Assembly (NCBI GenBank): GCA_900208305.1
Contig: OAPG01000016.1
Span: 1-64,000, forward strand
From: Melanopsichium pennsylvanicum
Lineage: Eukaryota > Basidiomycota > Ustilaginomycetes > Ustilaginales
Length of the DNA: 64,000 nt
Direction: 5' to 3'
Position 1 is the stretch's first letter. Each line of letters opens with the position of its first letter. Of this stretch, positions 1 through 9,045 are shown piece by piece. The position numbers were made by a program, and so were the translations under genes. The notes beneath the pieces were generated by a model. The model made no database searches, was not told where the DNA came from, and saw only the letters and a list, made by a program, of their open reading frames with translations.

Positions 1-115
1 AACCCTAACCCTAACCCTAACCCTAACCCTAACCCTAACCCTAACCCTAACCCTAACCCTAACCCTAACCCTAACCCTAACCCTAACCCTAACCCTAACC
101 CTAACCCTAAACCCT
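1..115. repeat. Telomere repeat array (CCCTAA)n
   Basis: About 18 perfect AACCCT units run from the first base to about position 110, followed by one imperfect unit (ACCCT). Read toward the chromosome end this is TTAGGG, the common fungal telomere repeat. The array joins straight onto retroelement coding sequence with no subtelomeric spacer, so the window starts at a chromosome terminus. The array is probably cut short by the assembly. Confidence 0.98.
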
Positions 116-2633
116 GAAGGGTGCCTACAACCTCCTCCGGATCGCCCCCGGCCACGAATGGAAGACCGCATTCCGCACGCGCTACGGCAGCTACGAATAC
201 CTCGTCATGCCGTTCGGCCTCTGCAACGCTCCGGCGACCTTCCAACGGCTCATGAACCACGTGCTGTCGGATCTCTTAGACGTGTCCGTCATCGTATATC
301 TGGACGACATCCTAGTCTTCTCCGACAACGAGGCCGACCACCACCACCACGTCTGCCAAGTGTTGGATCGATTACGGAAGCATCAGCTGTATTGCGCTCC
401 GGACAAATGCGAATTCCACACCGCCTCCGTCGAGTTCCTCGGCTACCTCGTCAGCCCCGACGGCCTCTCCATGGACCCGACCAAGGTCAGTACAGTCTTG
501 GAGTGGCCGCCACCACAGTCGATCCGACAGATCCAAGTCTTCCTCGGATTCGCCAACTTCTACCGTCGCTTCATCCGCCACTATTCTTGTGTAGCGGCCC
601 CCCTCACCGACCTCCTGAAAGGAGGAGCCTCCGGAAAGGTAGATCTGCCCCCGGAAGCAACGGCAGCCTTCAACCGGCTGAAAGAAGCGTTCACCTCTGC
701 CCCTATCCTCCGGCACTTCTCTCCAACGCTCTACACCGTCGTCGAAACAGACGCGAGCGATGCTGTGGTAGCCGCCGTGCTGTCGCAGTGGCACCCACAG
801 CCGGGCGCCGACGCGAGCGCCAAGCCCAACAGCCGCTCGCATACCCTCCATCCTGTGGCATACTGGTCGCGAAAGATGATCCCGGCGGAGCGTAACTACG
901 AAATCCACGACAAGGAACTCTTGGCTATCGTAGACGCCTGCGGCGCTTGGAGACACTACCTCCATGGCCTCACCCAACCGTTCCTCATTTACACCGACCA
1001 CCAGGCGCTCCAGTATTTTCAGACAAAGCGACAACTCAACCGTCGCCAAGCCCGCTGGCAAGCCGACCTGGCTGAGTTCGACTTCGTCCTCCACTACCGT
1101 CCGGGTAAGGAGGCCGTCCGCCCCGACGCTCTGAGTCGCCGGCACGACTTGTTCCCCGACGGACCGTCGCGCCCAGATCCCGCCAACCAAGCCACTCTCC
1201 TCCCTGCAAACTTGTTTGCAAGGGCAGCCGGCGTACACTCTTTGGACCCCCTGCCTACGGAGTGGATCGAAACCCTCCGGAAAGCGGCCAACCTCCCCCC
1301 AAACGTTGCCGTCCGCGATGGTGTCCCGTACACCACAGAGGGTCACGTCTACCTGCCACCCCAATTACGGGACAAGGCACTCCACCTACTGCACGACCAC
1401 CCTACGGCGGGACATCCTGGCCGCAAGACGACCCTCCATCTCATGCGTCAACGTTTTTACTGGCCAACCATGGTGCAGGACACCGACAGCTATGTCGCCT
1501 CTTGCGCGGCCTGCCGAAGGGCAAAACACCCCCGTCACAAACCCCACGGCTACCTTCTCCCGTCGGTCCCTCCCGATCGGCCGTGGTCCACTATTACCAT
1601 GGACCACATCACTGACCTCCCGCCCTCCCTTGCCAACGGCACCACCTACAACTCCATTCTCGTAGTCGTCGACCGCCTCACCAAGTTTGTGGTCTTCATT
1701 CCTGCAAACAAAACCGATACGGCGGAGACTTTGGCGTACCAGCTCCACCGCTACGTCTTTTCATACTTTGGCCTCCCGGACACCATTGTATCTGACCGAG
1801 GAACCACGTTTGTAGCTTCCGTTTGGACAGAACTCCTCCGGGCCCTCCGGATTAAAGGGTCTTACTCGTCGGCCTACCACCCTCAAACAAATGGCCAGAC
1901 CGAGCGAGCCAACCAGACGCTGGAGTTGTTCCTCCGCTTCTATACGGCCTACGACCACAGCGACTCGGCAACCCTCCTGCCGACAGCCCAGCTCGCGCTG
2001 AACCAAAGACCGTCGGCAACCACAACCATCGCCCTGGCTATAGCTTGCTTCACATTTGCACCTCGGGCACACCCCTCCATCCCCCCGGCCACCTCCAACG
2101 TTCCGTCGGCGGATAAAGTGCGGGTGTGCCAGGACGCCATCGCCAAAGCCAACCTTGCCGTCGCGAAGTGGTTTAACCGTCGCAGGAGCGACGTCTCGTT
2201 CCGCCGGGGGGACCTGGTGCTCCTCCGTACCAAGCACCTCCGCAGCGACCGACCCTCCCACAAGCTCTCCAACCCCCTCGCCGGCCCGTTCAAAGTCGAC
2301 GAGGTGATTAGCGACCGAGCCTACCGACTCCTCCTGCCTCCGTCGTGGAAGGTCCATCCCGTCTTTCACGTACAGATGCTGGAGCCATACCCCGACGGAG
2401 TCAGGGAGTCCAGCGACGCCCCCCAACCAACTACTCTGGAGGACGACTACGCCGATTTCGAAGTCGAGGGCGTATTGGACTCCCGCCGCCGCGCCGGACG
2501 CCTACAGTACAAGGTCTCCTGGGTAGGGTACCCCCCAAGCTGGGTCCCGGCGGAAGACGTGGACCGCGCCCCGGATCTGGTCGCTGCGTACCACGCCGCG
2601 AACCCGACCAAGCCGGCTCCTACCCGGCGTTAG
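114..2633 (+). CDS. Pol polyprotein fragment: RT (partial), RNase H, integrase, chromodomain
   Basis: Open from 114, where the RT LKGAYN block starts, to TAG at 2631; the first ATG (207) is internal, so no real start is left. The RT active-site YLDD is at 297-308. RNase H follows, with TDASD near 745-760 and a TDHQAL block near 995-1010. Integrase has an HHCC zinc module at about 1390-1520 and the D, D, E residues at about 1602, 1794 and 1902. A chromodomain (about 2450-2610) with the VSWVGYP-type aromatic cage region ends the protein. All motifs downstream of the break are intact. The first RT catalytic Asp, which normally precedes the LKGAYN block, is lost, so this RT cannot be active. Confidence 0.93.
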   Translation: MKGAYNLLRIAPGHEWKTAFRTRYGSYEYLVMPFGLCNAPATFQRLMNHVLSDLLDVSVIVYLDDILVFSDNEADHHHHVCQVLDRLRKHQLYCAPDKCEFHTASVEFLGYLVSPDGLSMDPTKVSTVLEWPPPQSIRQIQVFLGFANFYRRFIRHYSCVAAPLTDLLKGGASGKVDLPPEATAAFNRLKEAFTSAPILRHFSPTLYTVVETDASDAVVAAVLSQWHPQPGADASAKPNSRSHTLHPVAYWSRKMIPAERNYEIHDKELLAIVDACGAWRHYLHGLTQPFLIYTDHQALQYFQTKRQLNRRQARWQADLAEFDFVLHYRPGKEAVRPDALSRRHDLFPDGPSRPDPANQATLLPANLFARAAGVHSLDPLPTEWIETLRKAANLPPNVAVRDGVPYTTEGHVYLPPQLRDKALHLLHDHPTAGHPGRKTTLHLMRQRFYWPTMVQDTDSYVASCAACRRAKHPRHKPHGYLLPSVPPDRPWSTITMDHITDLPPSLANGTTYNSILVVVDRLTKFVVFIPANKTDTAETLAYQLHRYVFSYFGLPDTIVSDRGTTFVASVWTELLRALRIKGSYSSAYHPQTNGQTERANQTLELFLRFYTAYDHSDSATLLPTAQLALNQRPSATTTIALAIACFTFAPRAHPSIPPATSNVPSADKVRVCQDAIAKANLAVAKWFNRRRSDVSFRRGDLVLLRTKHLRSDRPSHKLSNPLAGPFKVDEVISDRAYRLLLPPSWKVHPVFHVQMLEPYPDGVRESSDAPQPTTLEDDYADFEVEGVLDSRRRAGRLQYKVSWVGYPPSWVPAEDVDRAPDLVAAYHAANPTKPAPTRR

Positions 2634-2722
2634 GCACGGATACGAGCGACGGTCGCCGTCGGGAGACCCCCCGCCGGAGCCAAAACCCCTCCGGTCCCCG
2701 ACCTCTGGGGTAGGAGACCCGG

Positions 2723-2800
2723 TTGGGCTCCCCTCACCCCCACTCCCACACACGGACACACACACACGCAAGCAACAGAAAAGAAAACAAGTGCATTCGA
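2723..2800. repeat. CA-rich low-complexity stretch after pol
   Basis: Short CACACA runs and an A-rich stretch lie between the pol stop and the 3' end of the antisense reading frame. The two transcription units converge here. No canonical AATAAA signal is seen on either strand. Confidence 0.5.
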
Positions 2801-2815
2801 GGAGGGGCCCCGGGG

Positions 2816-3076
2816 CTAGTCCCTCAGGAAGCCCTCCAACCACGCCCAGACCACGTCCACCTGCTGTCGCGTGTTCTGCGACAGTTGCTGGATCTCGCTG
2901 ATCCGGCGGAGCTCTCGCTCGCCGCCGGTCCTCAGCGACTCTGTCAGCAACAGCGCAGCCACGTCGGCCAGCCCCTGTTGAAATAACTCAGTCCCCTCCT
3001 GCACCCCGTGGAAGAGGGACTCGGCACGCCTTACGGCCGCACCCAGGTCCCCCAGGCCCGTAGCGGACTCCCCCGG
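2816..3076 (-). pseudogene. In-frame continuation of the antisense gene after a TAG codon
   Basis: After the TAG at 3077-3079 the same frame stays open for 86 codons to a stop at 2816. The encoded segment is regular and helix-like (FQQGLADVAALLL, IQQLSQN, VWAWLEGF), as expected of real protein rather than chance translation. No good donor site precedes the TAG to splice it out. I infer either one nonsense change in this copy or a stop codon that is sometimes read through. Confidence 0.5.
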
Positions 3077-4271
3077 CTAGCCTTGGGCCCGCGCCCAAGT
3101 GCGACGCCGCTCTCGGGCAGCCTCGGCTGGACGGTCGGGGCGAGACCTAGCTCGCTTGCGAGCCGCCTCCCGCTCCCGACCCACCGCGCCCACCCGAGCC
3201 ACCTCCTCCCTCAGTTCCTCCTCCTCCTCCGGGATCTTGCCAAGTGTCCTCAGCAACAACCTGACGTTGGGGTGGGGGCGGCAACGCCGACCGACCCCCC
3301 CGGACCTCCACCTCTCAAGCAAGCACGCGTAAACCCTCATTCGGAGGGGACCTTGGGCGCCGCCAAGTGGGGGGACTGTCGGGGGAAACAAAAGGAAGAA
3401 CAAGAGTCAGCTGACCACCCAATACATCGCGACAGACGCCCGACGGAAATACTTACCGCGCATATCCGCGTCGCAGGGTTGCCCGTGCTGCCCCTGACAC
3501 CGACGGCAGCGGAGATCGCCTCCCGCCCGCTCACAGGCAACGCCGGCGCATACGCAGGCGTAGCAATTGCCCCACGTCTCGGCCCATAGCGGGGCAAGAT
3601 CTGTCACAGCGGCGACGGAAACACAAACGTCAGTAGCGATCCCAATCAACACAGCAATGGAACAAATACTTACCATCACCAACGAGTTCCGGAGTGATCT
3701 CGATGGGAACCGAAGGACGCGACCACGGCATCGAATTCCGGGGCGCCAGGACGAGGGAAGTGTTGGTCGATGCAGAGGAAGGAATGGCCGACGGATCGGC
3801 AGACTGTTGACGCACGGCGCGCTTGCGACGGCCCAAGTTGGCCCCCCGGGAAAGGTGAGCACGCGGGGAACGGCGCACCCCCCGGATGGGACCAGCGGAG
3901 GTCTCCGACGGCCGATCTGTTGTAATCGAAACAAGGGGGAGGGAACGAATGTCAGTAACCCATTCCACGGCACCGACCGGTGGTTGTCAGACCCTCTGGG
4001 CCCCCCATCCACAACCGAATCACGACGGAACCACGACCAACTCACCCCCGGAAGCGGGTAATGTTGTTGTTGTTGTTGGTGCTGTTGTTGTTGTTGCTGC
4101 TGCTGCTGTTGCCGACGCTGCCGCCGTCGCGGACGTAGGCGATGGAGGGGGAACGGTACTGACACCGGCCGACGGGTTGTCGGCCGGGGAATCCATGGAA
4201 GCGTCTGCTGGTGACGACGACATTGCGAAAAAAAGACAATCCCTGGAAGCGTCTGCTGGTGACGACGACAT
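3077..4271 (-). CDS. Antisense four-exon gene in element 1: Zn2Cys6-like cluster and coiled coil
   Basis: Hand-built model: exons 4271-4046, 3916-3674, 3600-3457 and 3375-3077. The introns (4045-3917, 3673-3601, 3456-3376) start GTGAGT or GTAAGT, end in CAG and have CTGAC-type branch sites. All three are phase 1 and the joined frame is open for about 303 residues. Residues 1-75 are Ser/Ala/Thr-rich with a 16-residue duplication at the start. Residues about 169-199 have Cys spacing C-X2-C-X6-C-X8-C-X2-C-X6-C, the spacing of GAL4-type zinc clusters, though fewer basic residues are present than usual. The last exon has an Arg/Glu-rich heptad-like stretch. A TATA-like sequence lies about 60 bp upstream of the ATG. 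The frame goes on for 86 more sense codons beyond the TAG at 3077-3079, to 2816, so the true protein may be longer and this copy mutated. The function is unknown. Confidence 0.7.
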
Positions 4272-4286
4272 TGCGAAAAAAGGAAT
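4191..4286 (-). repeat. 48-bp tandem duplication at the antisense gene start
   Basis: Two nearly identical 48-bp units start at 4191 and 4239. They differ at a few positions, including ATCCATGG versus ATCCCTGG. The unit length is 16 codons, so the frame is kept. Both copies encode an MSSSPADAS start, giving two possible initiation codons 48 bp apart. Confidence 0.85.
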
Positions 4287-4334
4287 GGGGAAGAATGGGG
4301 GAAATCGAGAAGGAAGACCCGTCGACCCCCATCC

Positions 4335-4341
4335 TTATATC
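4335..4341 (-). promoter_or_regulatory. TATA-like box for the antisense gene
   Basis: Reading the minus strand, GATATAAGG lies about 60 bp upstream of the ATG at 4271. This is a reasonable core promoter position for a fungal gene. It is upstream of the 3' LTR in element orientation, so the antisense gene would have its own promoter. Confidence 0.35.
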
Positions 4342-4560
4342 CCTCCTCGATAGCTACGCACGAGCAATGGCGCACAGTCAATTCCGCCGGTCCAAGGCAT
4401 TGTGGGTGGTATTGCCTCATTGCTGCGCATCCGCGATTAAATTGCCGAGGCGAGCGTCGCGACTTGTACCGAGAGGCGTCCCTGGCGCGGATTAAGGTTG
4501 AGGGAGTACGACCCCCCTCGCCCTCCTGTCCTATCAGCCGCCTGGGGACCAGTCGGCCTG

Positions 4561-4573
4561 AACCGGGGGGTAA
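4561..4573 (+). other. Polypurine-like tract of element 1
   Basis: A run of six G followed by TAA precedes the TGTTAG that begins the 3' LTR. This is the usual place for the plus-strand primer of a gypsy element. Confidence 0.5.
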
Positions 4574-4996
4574 TGTTAGTGCCTACCAACCGGAGTCCAA
4601 AGAGGGGGTGCTCGGCCCCCCTCCCGATTGAGCGATCGTCGTGATCAGGCCCCGACCGACCCTCTCCGGACCCCTCGCAGCGGAGCGGTCGGCCTGACAC
4701 AATCCTCCTACCGCCCAACCGCGGCTGGCCCCTCCGTACGTAGAATACGACCGTCGGCAACCTAACATTGTAACGCCGCGGTGGGAAGTGACCGATAGCT
4801 CCTGTACCTTACCACCCCGCCCCCCGCCTGACATGAGGTTGCCCCCGGACCTCGTCGCATGTATTACTTAGTTAGCTCTATAGCAACGCAGTAGTGTGCT
4901 CTGACCCCCGACCGCCTGTGTCGCCCCGCCTACGACCTCTCCGTACCCGTAGCCTCCATCCCGGCTGTAGCCGCCCGCAGTATCTAGACCCTACAG
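4574..4996 (+). repeat. 3' LTR of element 1
   Basis: Begins TGTTAG right after the polypurine-like tract. The end is set at TACA (4993-4996) because element 2 coding homology starts a few bases later, as expected for a nested insertion. A shorter alternative ends at CTAACA (4762-4767), which forms a perfect 6-bp inverted repeat with the start and gives a 194-bp LTR; 4768-4996 would then be unexplained. With the 5' LTR lost to the telomere, the window cannot settle this. Confidence 0.55.
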
Positions 4997-6655
4997 CCTT
5001 AACAGGAAAGCAGCGCGAGCGTCATCGGGGAGGTTGAACTTCTTGAATCGCTCTGTGGGCTTAACGAGGGAAGTGAGCGGTCTTGCTATACGTGCGAAAT
5101 GAGAGATGAATCTGCGATAGAAGTTGGCGAACCCGAGGAAACGTTGGATGTCGTGTATAGACTCCGGCATCGGCCATTCCTTGATAGTCCTGATCTTGTC
5201 GGGGTCCATCTCAATACCTGACGGCTTGATGATGTAGCCAAGGAACTCAACAGTATCGGTATGGAACACGCACTTCGAGAGTTTGGCGAATAACCGCCAT
5301 ACCTTGAGCCTACTGAGCACCGTCTTGACGTGCTCGATGTGTTCCTTCTCGTTGTCGCTGAAGATCAGGAAGTCGTCAAGGTATACTACCACGTATACGC
5401 CAATGATGTCGCGGTAGATGGTGTTGATGAGCAATTGGAAGTGCGCGGGCGCATTTGCCAATCCAAATGGCATGACCAGATACTCATACAGTCCGAGTTG
5501 AGTTCCAAACGCGGTTTTCCATTCGTCTCCGTCGGCGATCCTAACCAAGTTGTATGCCGCCTTTAGGTCCAGCTTGGTATAGATCTTCGCTTTTCGTAGG
5601 AGGAACGGCTGCTCCTCAATTAAGGGCAGTGGAGCTCGGTTCTTGACCGTGACCTCATTGAGACCGCGGTAGTCTACGCAGAGTCGCAGGCCGCCGTCCT
5701 TCTTAGGCACGAAGAGGACGGGTGATTGCGCCGGGCTCTTTGAGGGCCGAATGAATCCTTTCTCGAGATTCTCTTCGAGGTACTTCCTCAGCTTGGCCAT
5801 CTCCTTAGGTCCCTTGAGATATAGCGGACCTTGAGGTGGCGTCGAACTGGGTAGTAGCTCGATGTGCAAGTCGTGCTTTGTGTGAGGGGGAAGCTTGTCC
5901 GCTTCGACCTCGTCAAATACATCCCTGAGGGAGTAGTACGGGGCTGGGATTTTGACGGCAGTGGGAGGCTCTTCTAGTGTCGTTTCCATCTCTATGCCTT
6001 TGTCGCCTCCCGTGGGAACAAAGCCAAACGACGGGAGCGACGTCGGAGGAGCGCTGATTAGCATGACCCCTATGGGGCCATCCCTTCGTGCCGCCTGAAC
6101 GAGCTCGTTGGCGTCGACGAACTTGTAGCCATGTACTACTAAGTTTGCTCGAGATTTGGCAGATCGGCCGGTCTCGACGGATTTCGGTGAAATCCCTTGA
6201 ACGGCCGCGTCTGACTGGATCTCGTTGGGTTTTCCGAAGTCAAGCTGTCCAGTATCCCACTGGACCTTTGGCTGTAGGCGTCGTAGTTCATCGTACCCCA
6301 GGATGAAGTTGTAGTCGCTAGCGTCAGCGACGGCGACCTTGAGCATTCCTAGGTGTTGTCCTCCTATGACTACGTCGACGTCAGCAGCGCTCGTGATCGT
6401 GAGGGAGTGTCCGGTCACCCCGTGTACGGTTCTGTTTTTTATGGGTTCTGTGGTTATCAAGTACTTGCAAACAAACGGAGCTGAAACTATAGACAATGCA
6501 GCGCCGGTGTTGGCAAGAATGCTAGCAGGATGGTGGTTGACCGTACCTGCTAGCTCGAGTACTGAGGCACCGGAAGCTGCAGAGAAACATAATGAACAAT
6601 CTTGACATATACAAGGTGATGGCAAAGGCGGTCTTAGAGCGATGCATGCCATCAT
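4991..6655 (-). pseudogene. Element 2 pol fragment: aspartic protease and reverse transcriptase
   Basis: A 554-codon open frame from ATG 6655; the frame is also open upstream, so in the element it was probably entered by a frameshift from gag. The protease active-site triplet reads Asn-Thr-Gly (Asn codon at 6509-6511) instead of Asp-Thr/Ser-Gly, so the protease should be inactive. RT is well kept, with LDLKAAYN, MPFGLANAP and the catalytic YLDD. The frame leaves homology after the AAF residues of the connection region and stops six codons later, inside the junction with element 1. RNase H and integrase are missing. Confidence 0.85.
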
Positions 6656-8022
6656 TGCATTGCTCCAAGGTTGTTTCCCTTGTCCTTGTGGTAGGGCTCG
6701 CCTGCGTTGTGATCGTCAGCGAAAAGGTTGGGGTCAAAGTGGTCTTCACAACCGCCATCGTCTTTGCGATGGTCTTCAGCTCCGTCTCCTTCCTCTGGTG
6801 CGCTGTCCTGTGGTTTCTCCGACTCCAACACCACGTGTGCTCGCATCTGTGGTCCTGATGGTCTAGCCGGGTAAACCGTTGGCTTGGCGTCTGGACAGTT
6901 CCGCTGCCAATGCCCGGTCTTGCCGCAAACCCTACAAGCGTCGCTGTTAAATGTCGTCGGGCCGGGGACAACCCTTCGATTGTCGCGAGGTCTTGGTGGT
7001 GCTTCCTGTACCGGCAGCTTCTGTGCCAGATGAGGGGGCAACGGTCAAGAGCCAGTTCTCTGAGGAACGCCAGGTTTGGTATGAGCAGTCCTGAATGCTG
7101 GGGTTGAGGCGAAGCGGGCAGCATTCTGCTGATGCCGCATACGCTGGCGATCAATGTCCTTGACCTCCCGGTACCAGGCCCACTGGTCTTCAGGTGGGTT
7201 ATGCTCGAACTTCTCCTGAAGTGAGCGAGTAAGGCTCCCTCGGAAGAGGTCTATGACAAACTCAGGGTCCTCCATGTGGCACTGAGCTGCCAGGTCTTGG
7301 AATTGCTTGACATGTCGCGTTGCTGCTCCTGGTGTGTCGGTAATAAGTCTCAACGCTAGGAGTTTGTTGTAGGCATCGACCCTGTCGCTGCGCTGATTGT
7401 ACAGCTCCCTGAGTCAAGTGGTGAAGTGGCTCCAATCATGGAAGAGCATCCCTTGACGATGCCGACCGACGCGGAGCTTACCCTTCCACCACTCTCGAGC
7501 GGTGCCCTCGAGCTGGGTTGCCGTGTGTAAGATCATCGAAGTATGGTCGTACACACCATTAGCCTTGAACCAAGCGTCGGCCTTGAGAATGAAGATATCG
7601 ATGTTGCGAGTGTCGAGCTTGGGGAATGGAGTCTTGAGGGCAGCGTGGGGCTGAGTGTCCTGTTCACTGCCAGTGCCGGTCCATGCCTCCGGGGTCACCG
7701 GTTTGACATACCGAGGTCCAGTAGGCGTAGCGTACTTCTCTTGATCGGTGTACGCTCGTCGGTCAAGAATGTCGAAGGTGACGGACCGAGGGTGTGGTCT
7801 AGTTGCAGGCGTGGGTGTCTCGAGACCACCGAGGTAGGACTCATCCGCCTGCTGCGAGGCTCGACGGGTCGGGGAGCTTAGATCATGCTCCCTAGCTCGT
7901 TGACCAGGGGATGGAGTCTCCTGTTGGTCGAGCCGAGCCTTGAGTGCGGCATTGTCTACCTGCTGCTGCTCAAGGAGGGCGATGAGGCGGTCGAGTCTGT
8001 CATGTAGTGCAGAGTTGGCCAT
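6652..8022 (-). pseudogene. Element 2 gag with two in-frame stops
   Basis: Starts at ATG 8022 with a short coiled-coil region (heptad-like, Leu- and Gln-rich). The capsid-like section is broken by TGA at 7414-7416 and again at 7045-7047; the same frame continues after each stop. A zinc knuckle with spacing C-X2-C-X4-H-X4-C follows near 6930-6880. The frame ends at 6652, overlapping the pol frame by only a few bases. Both stops can be explained by a CGA to TGA change, i.e. CpG deamination. Confidence 0.85.
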
Positions 8023-8294
8023 CTTGGTGAACTTGGGGCGTCGCTTGTACGATCCACTCTAATGTCAGCGGTCGCGTGCCGGAGATCCGAATTCCCGTGA
8101 GAAAGCGCGACTCGCCGGATTTCAGTGAGTTCCGGCGGTTAAGCTTGGCCTCAACGGATATCGAAGAGAATCCCGCGAGTGGCGATCTCTCGACGGATAT
8201 CGGCTGACCGCTGGTGACACTCCGTACAGAGGTAACGCGGCAAGCTCAGACGGGGTACTCGGTCAACGTGAGTGTCATGACGTCGACGGGATAC
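8023..8294 (-). other. Element 2 leader between LTR and gag
   Basis: About 270 bp of untranslated leader between the inferred LTR end and the gag ATG. I looked for a tRNA-complementary primer site beside the LTR and could not identify one with confidence. Confidence 0.4.
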
Positions 8295-8601
8295 TGCTGG
8301 TGGCTGGGTTAGACCTCAGCCGTCGTTGCCGGTGGAGATATGAGGGACTGGTTGTGGTGCCAGGCCCGCGGTTGAGGTTCCGCCTGTAGTTGAGGTGCTA
8401 CAGCGTCGATTGAGGTGTCGACGACGTCTATACGTTGTTCTCTGTTCACCGACGGGGACACAGACTATATGGATCACAATAATAGTATTGCGATGTGCAA
8501 CGTGTGAAGAGTATGATAAGTACAACGTACTGATAACTATGTGTGACTGAGATATAAGATAGAGTGAATGAGCTTCCGCTCATCCGATAGCGGGGAACAG
8601 A

Positions 8602-8616
8602 GTATTTATATATATG
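8602..8616 (-). promoter_or_regulatory. TATA box in the element 2 LTR
   Basis: TATATATAAATAC on the minus strand, inside the LTR and upstream of gag. This is the expected core promoter of the element. With gag and protease broken, any transcript would be non-productive. Confidence 0.45.
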
Positions 8617-8858
8617 TATCGTGTGCAAGGTCCATCGGTACTGTACGACCTGCGTGCGTCAAGCTTGGACCCCCGCACGATAAGACTGCCCCTAGTCCTT
8701 TGGCAGGGTGCTTCCGAGCACGCCCGCGTGCTCTCTCTCCGTTGCCCCCTGGGCGTCGGTCGGCCCACGTGTCGTTCCGGCTGGCATTGGTTGCCGCCGT
8801 CGCAGATGCTCCCCTTGCCATCGATACCTTCGATATCCGGCAAGTCACTGCCACTCGC

Positions 8859-9045
8859 CGAATTTCCGTGAGATCCGTCGAGACCTGCTCTCTCACCGGA
8901 TTTTGTCCGATTCAACTTCTCGGTTCTGCGCTAACCTTAAATCCCATGAGCCCACCAATATCCACCAGATCTCCCTGAGATCCGTCGAGACATGCTCTCC
9001 CACCGGATCTCAGCCGATTCAACATCTCTGGTCTGCGCAGACCTC
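8859..9045. repeat. Imperfect tandem repeat, period about 107 bp
   Basis: Two copies share GAGATCCGTCGAGA (at 8870 and 8977), followed in both by a CACCGGAT block and a GATTCAAC block. They lie inside the element 2 LTR, upstream of its TATA box in element orientation, and could be a duplicated enhancer-like segment. Confidence 0.7.

Larger units (their letters stand above)
111..4996 (+). mobile_element. Element 1: Ty3/gypsy chromovirus, 5'-truncated by the telomere
   Basis: The element keeps the C-terminal part of reverse transcriptase, RNase H, integrase with a chromodomain, an unusual 3' region carrying an antisense spliced gene, a G-rich polypurine-like tract and a 3' LTR. The 5' LTR, gag, protease and N-terminal RT are missing: telomere repeats replace them just before the RT LKGAYN segment. 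The chromodomain at the end of integrase places it among the chromoviruses. The remaining pol frame has no stop until its natural end, so the copy is young or recently broken. The right end is set by the start of element 2 homology near 4997-5003. Confidence 0.85.

Noticed and set aside
158..895. Plus-strand frame of 245 codons overlapping pol
   Set aside because: Arg/Pro-rich translation typical of an out-of-frame reading of GC-rich coding sequence.
372..1364. Long minus-strand open frame opposite pol of element 1
   Set aside because: It mirrors conserved RT/RNase H codons in the sense strand and has no domain of its own or splice structure; a shadow frame.
8600..8915. Overlapping short frames in the element 2 LTR
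   Set aside because: Non-coding LTR with several frames on both strands and no protein-like sequence.
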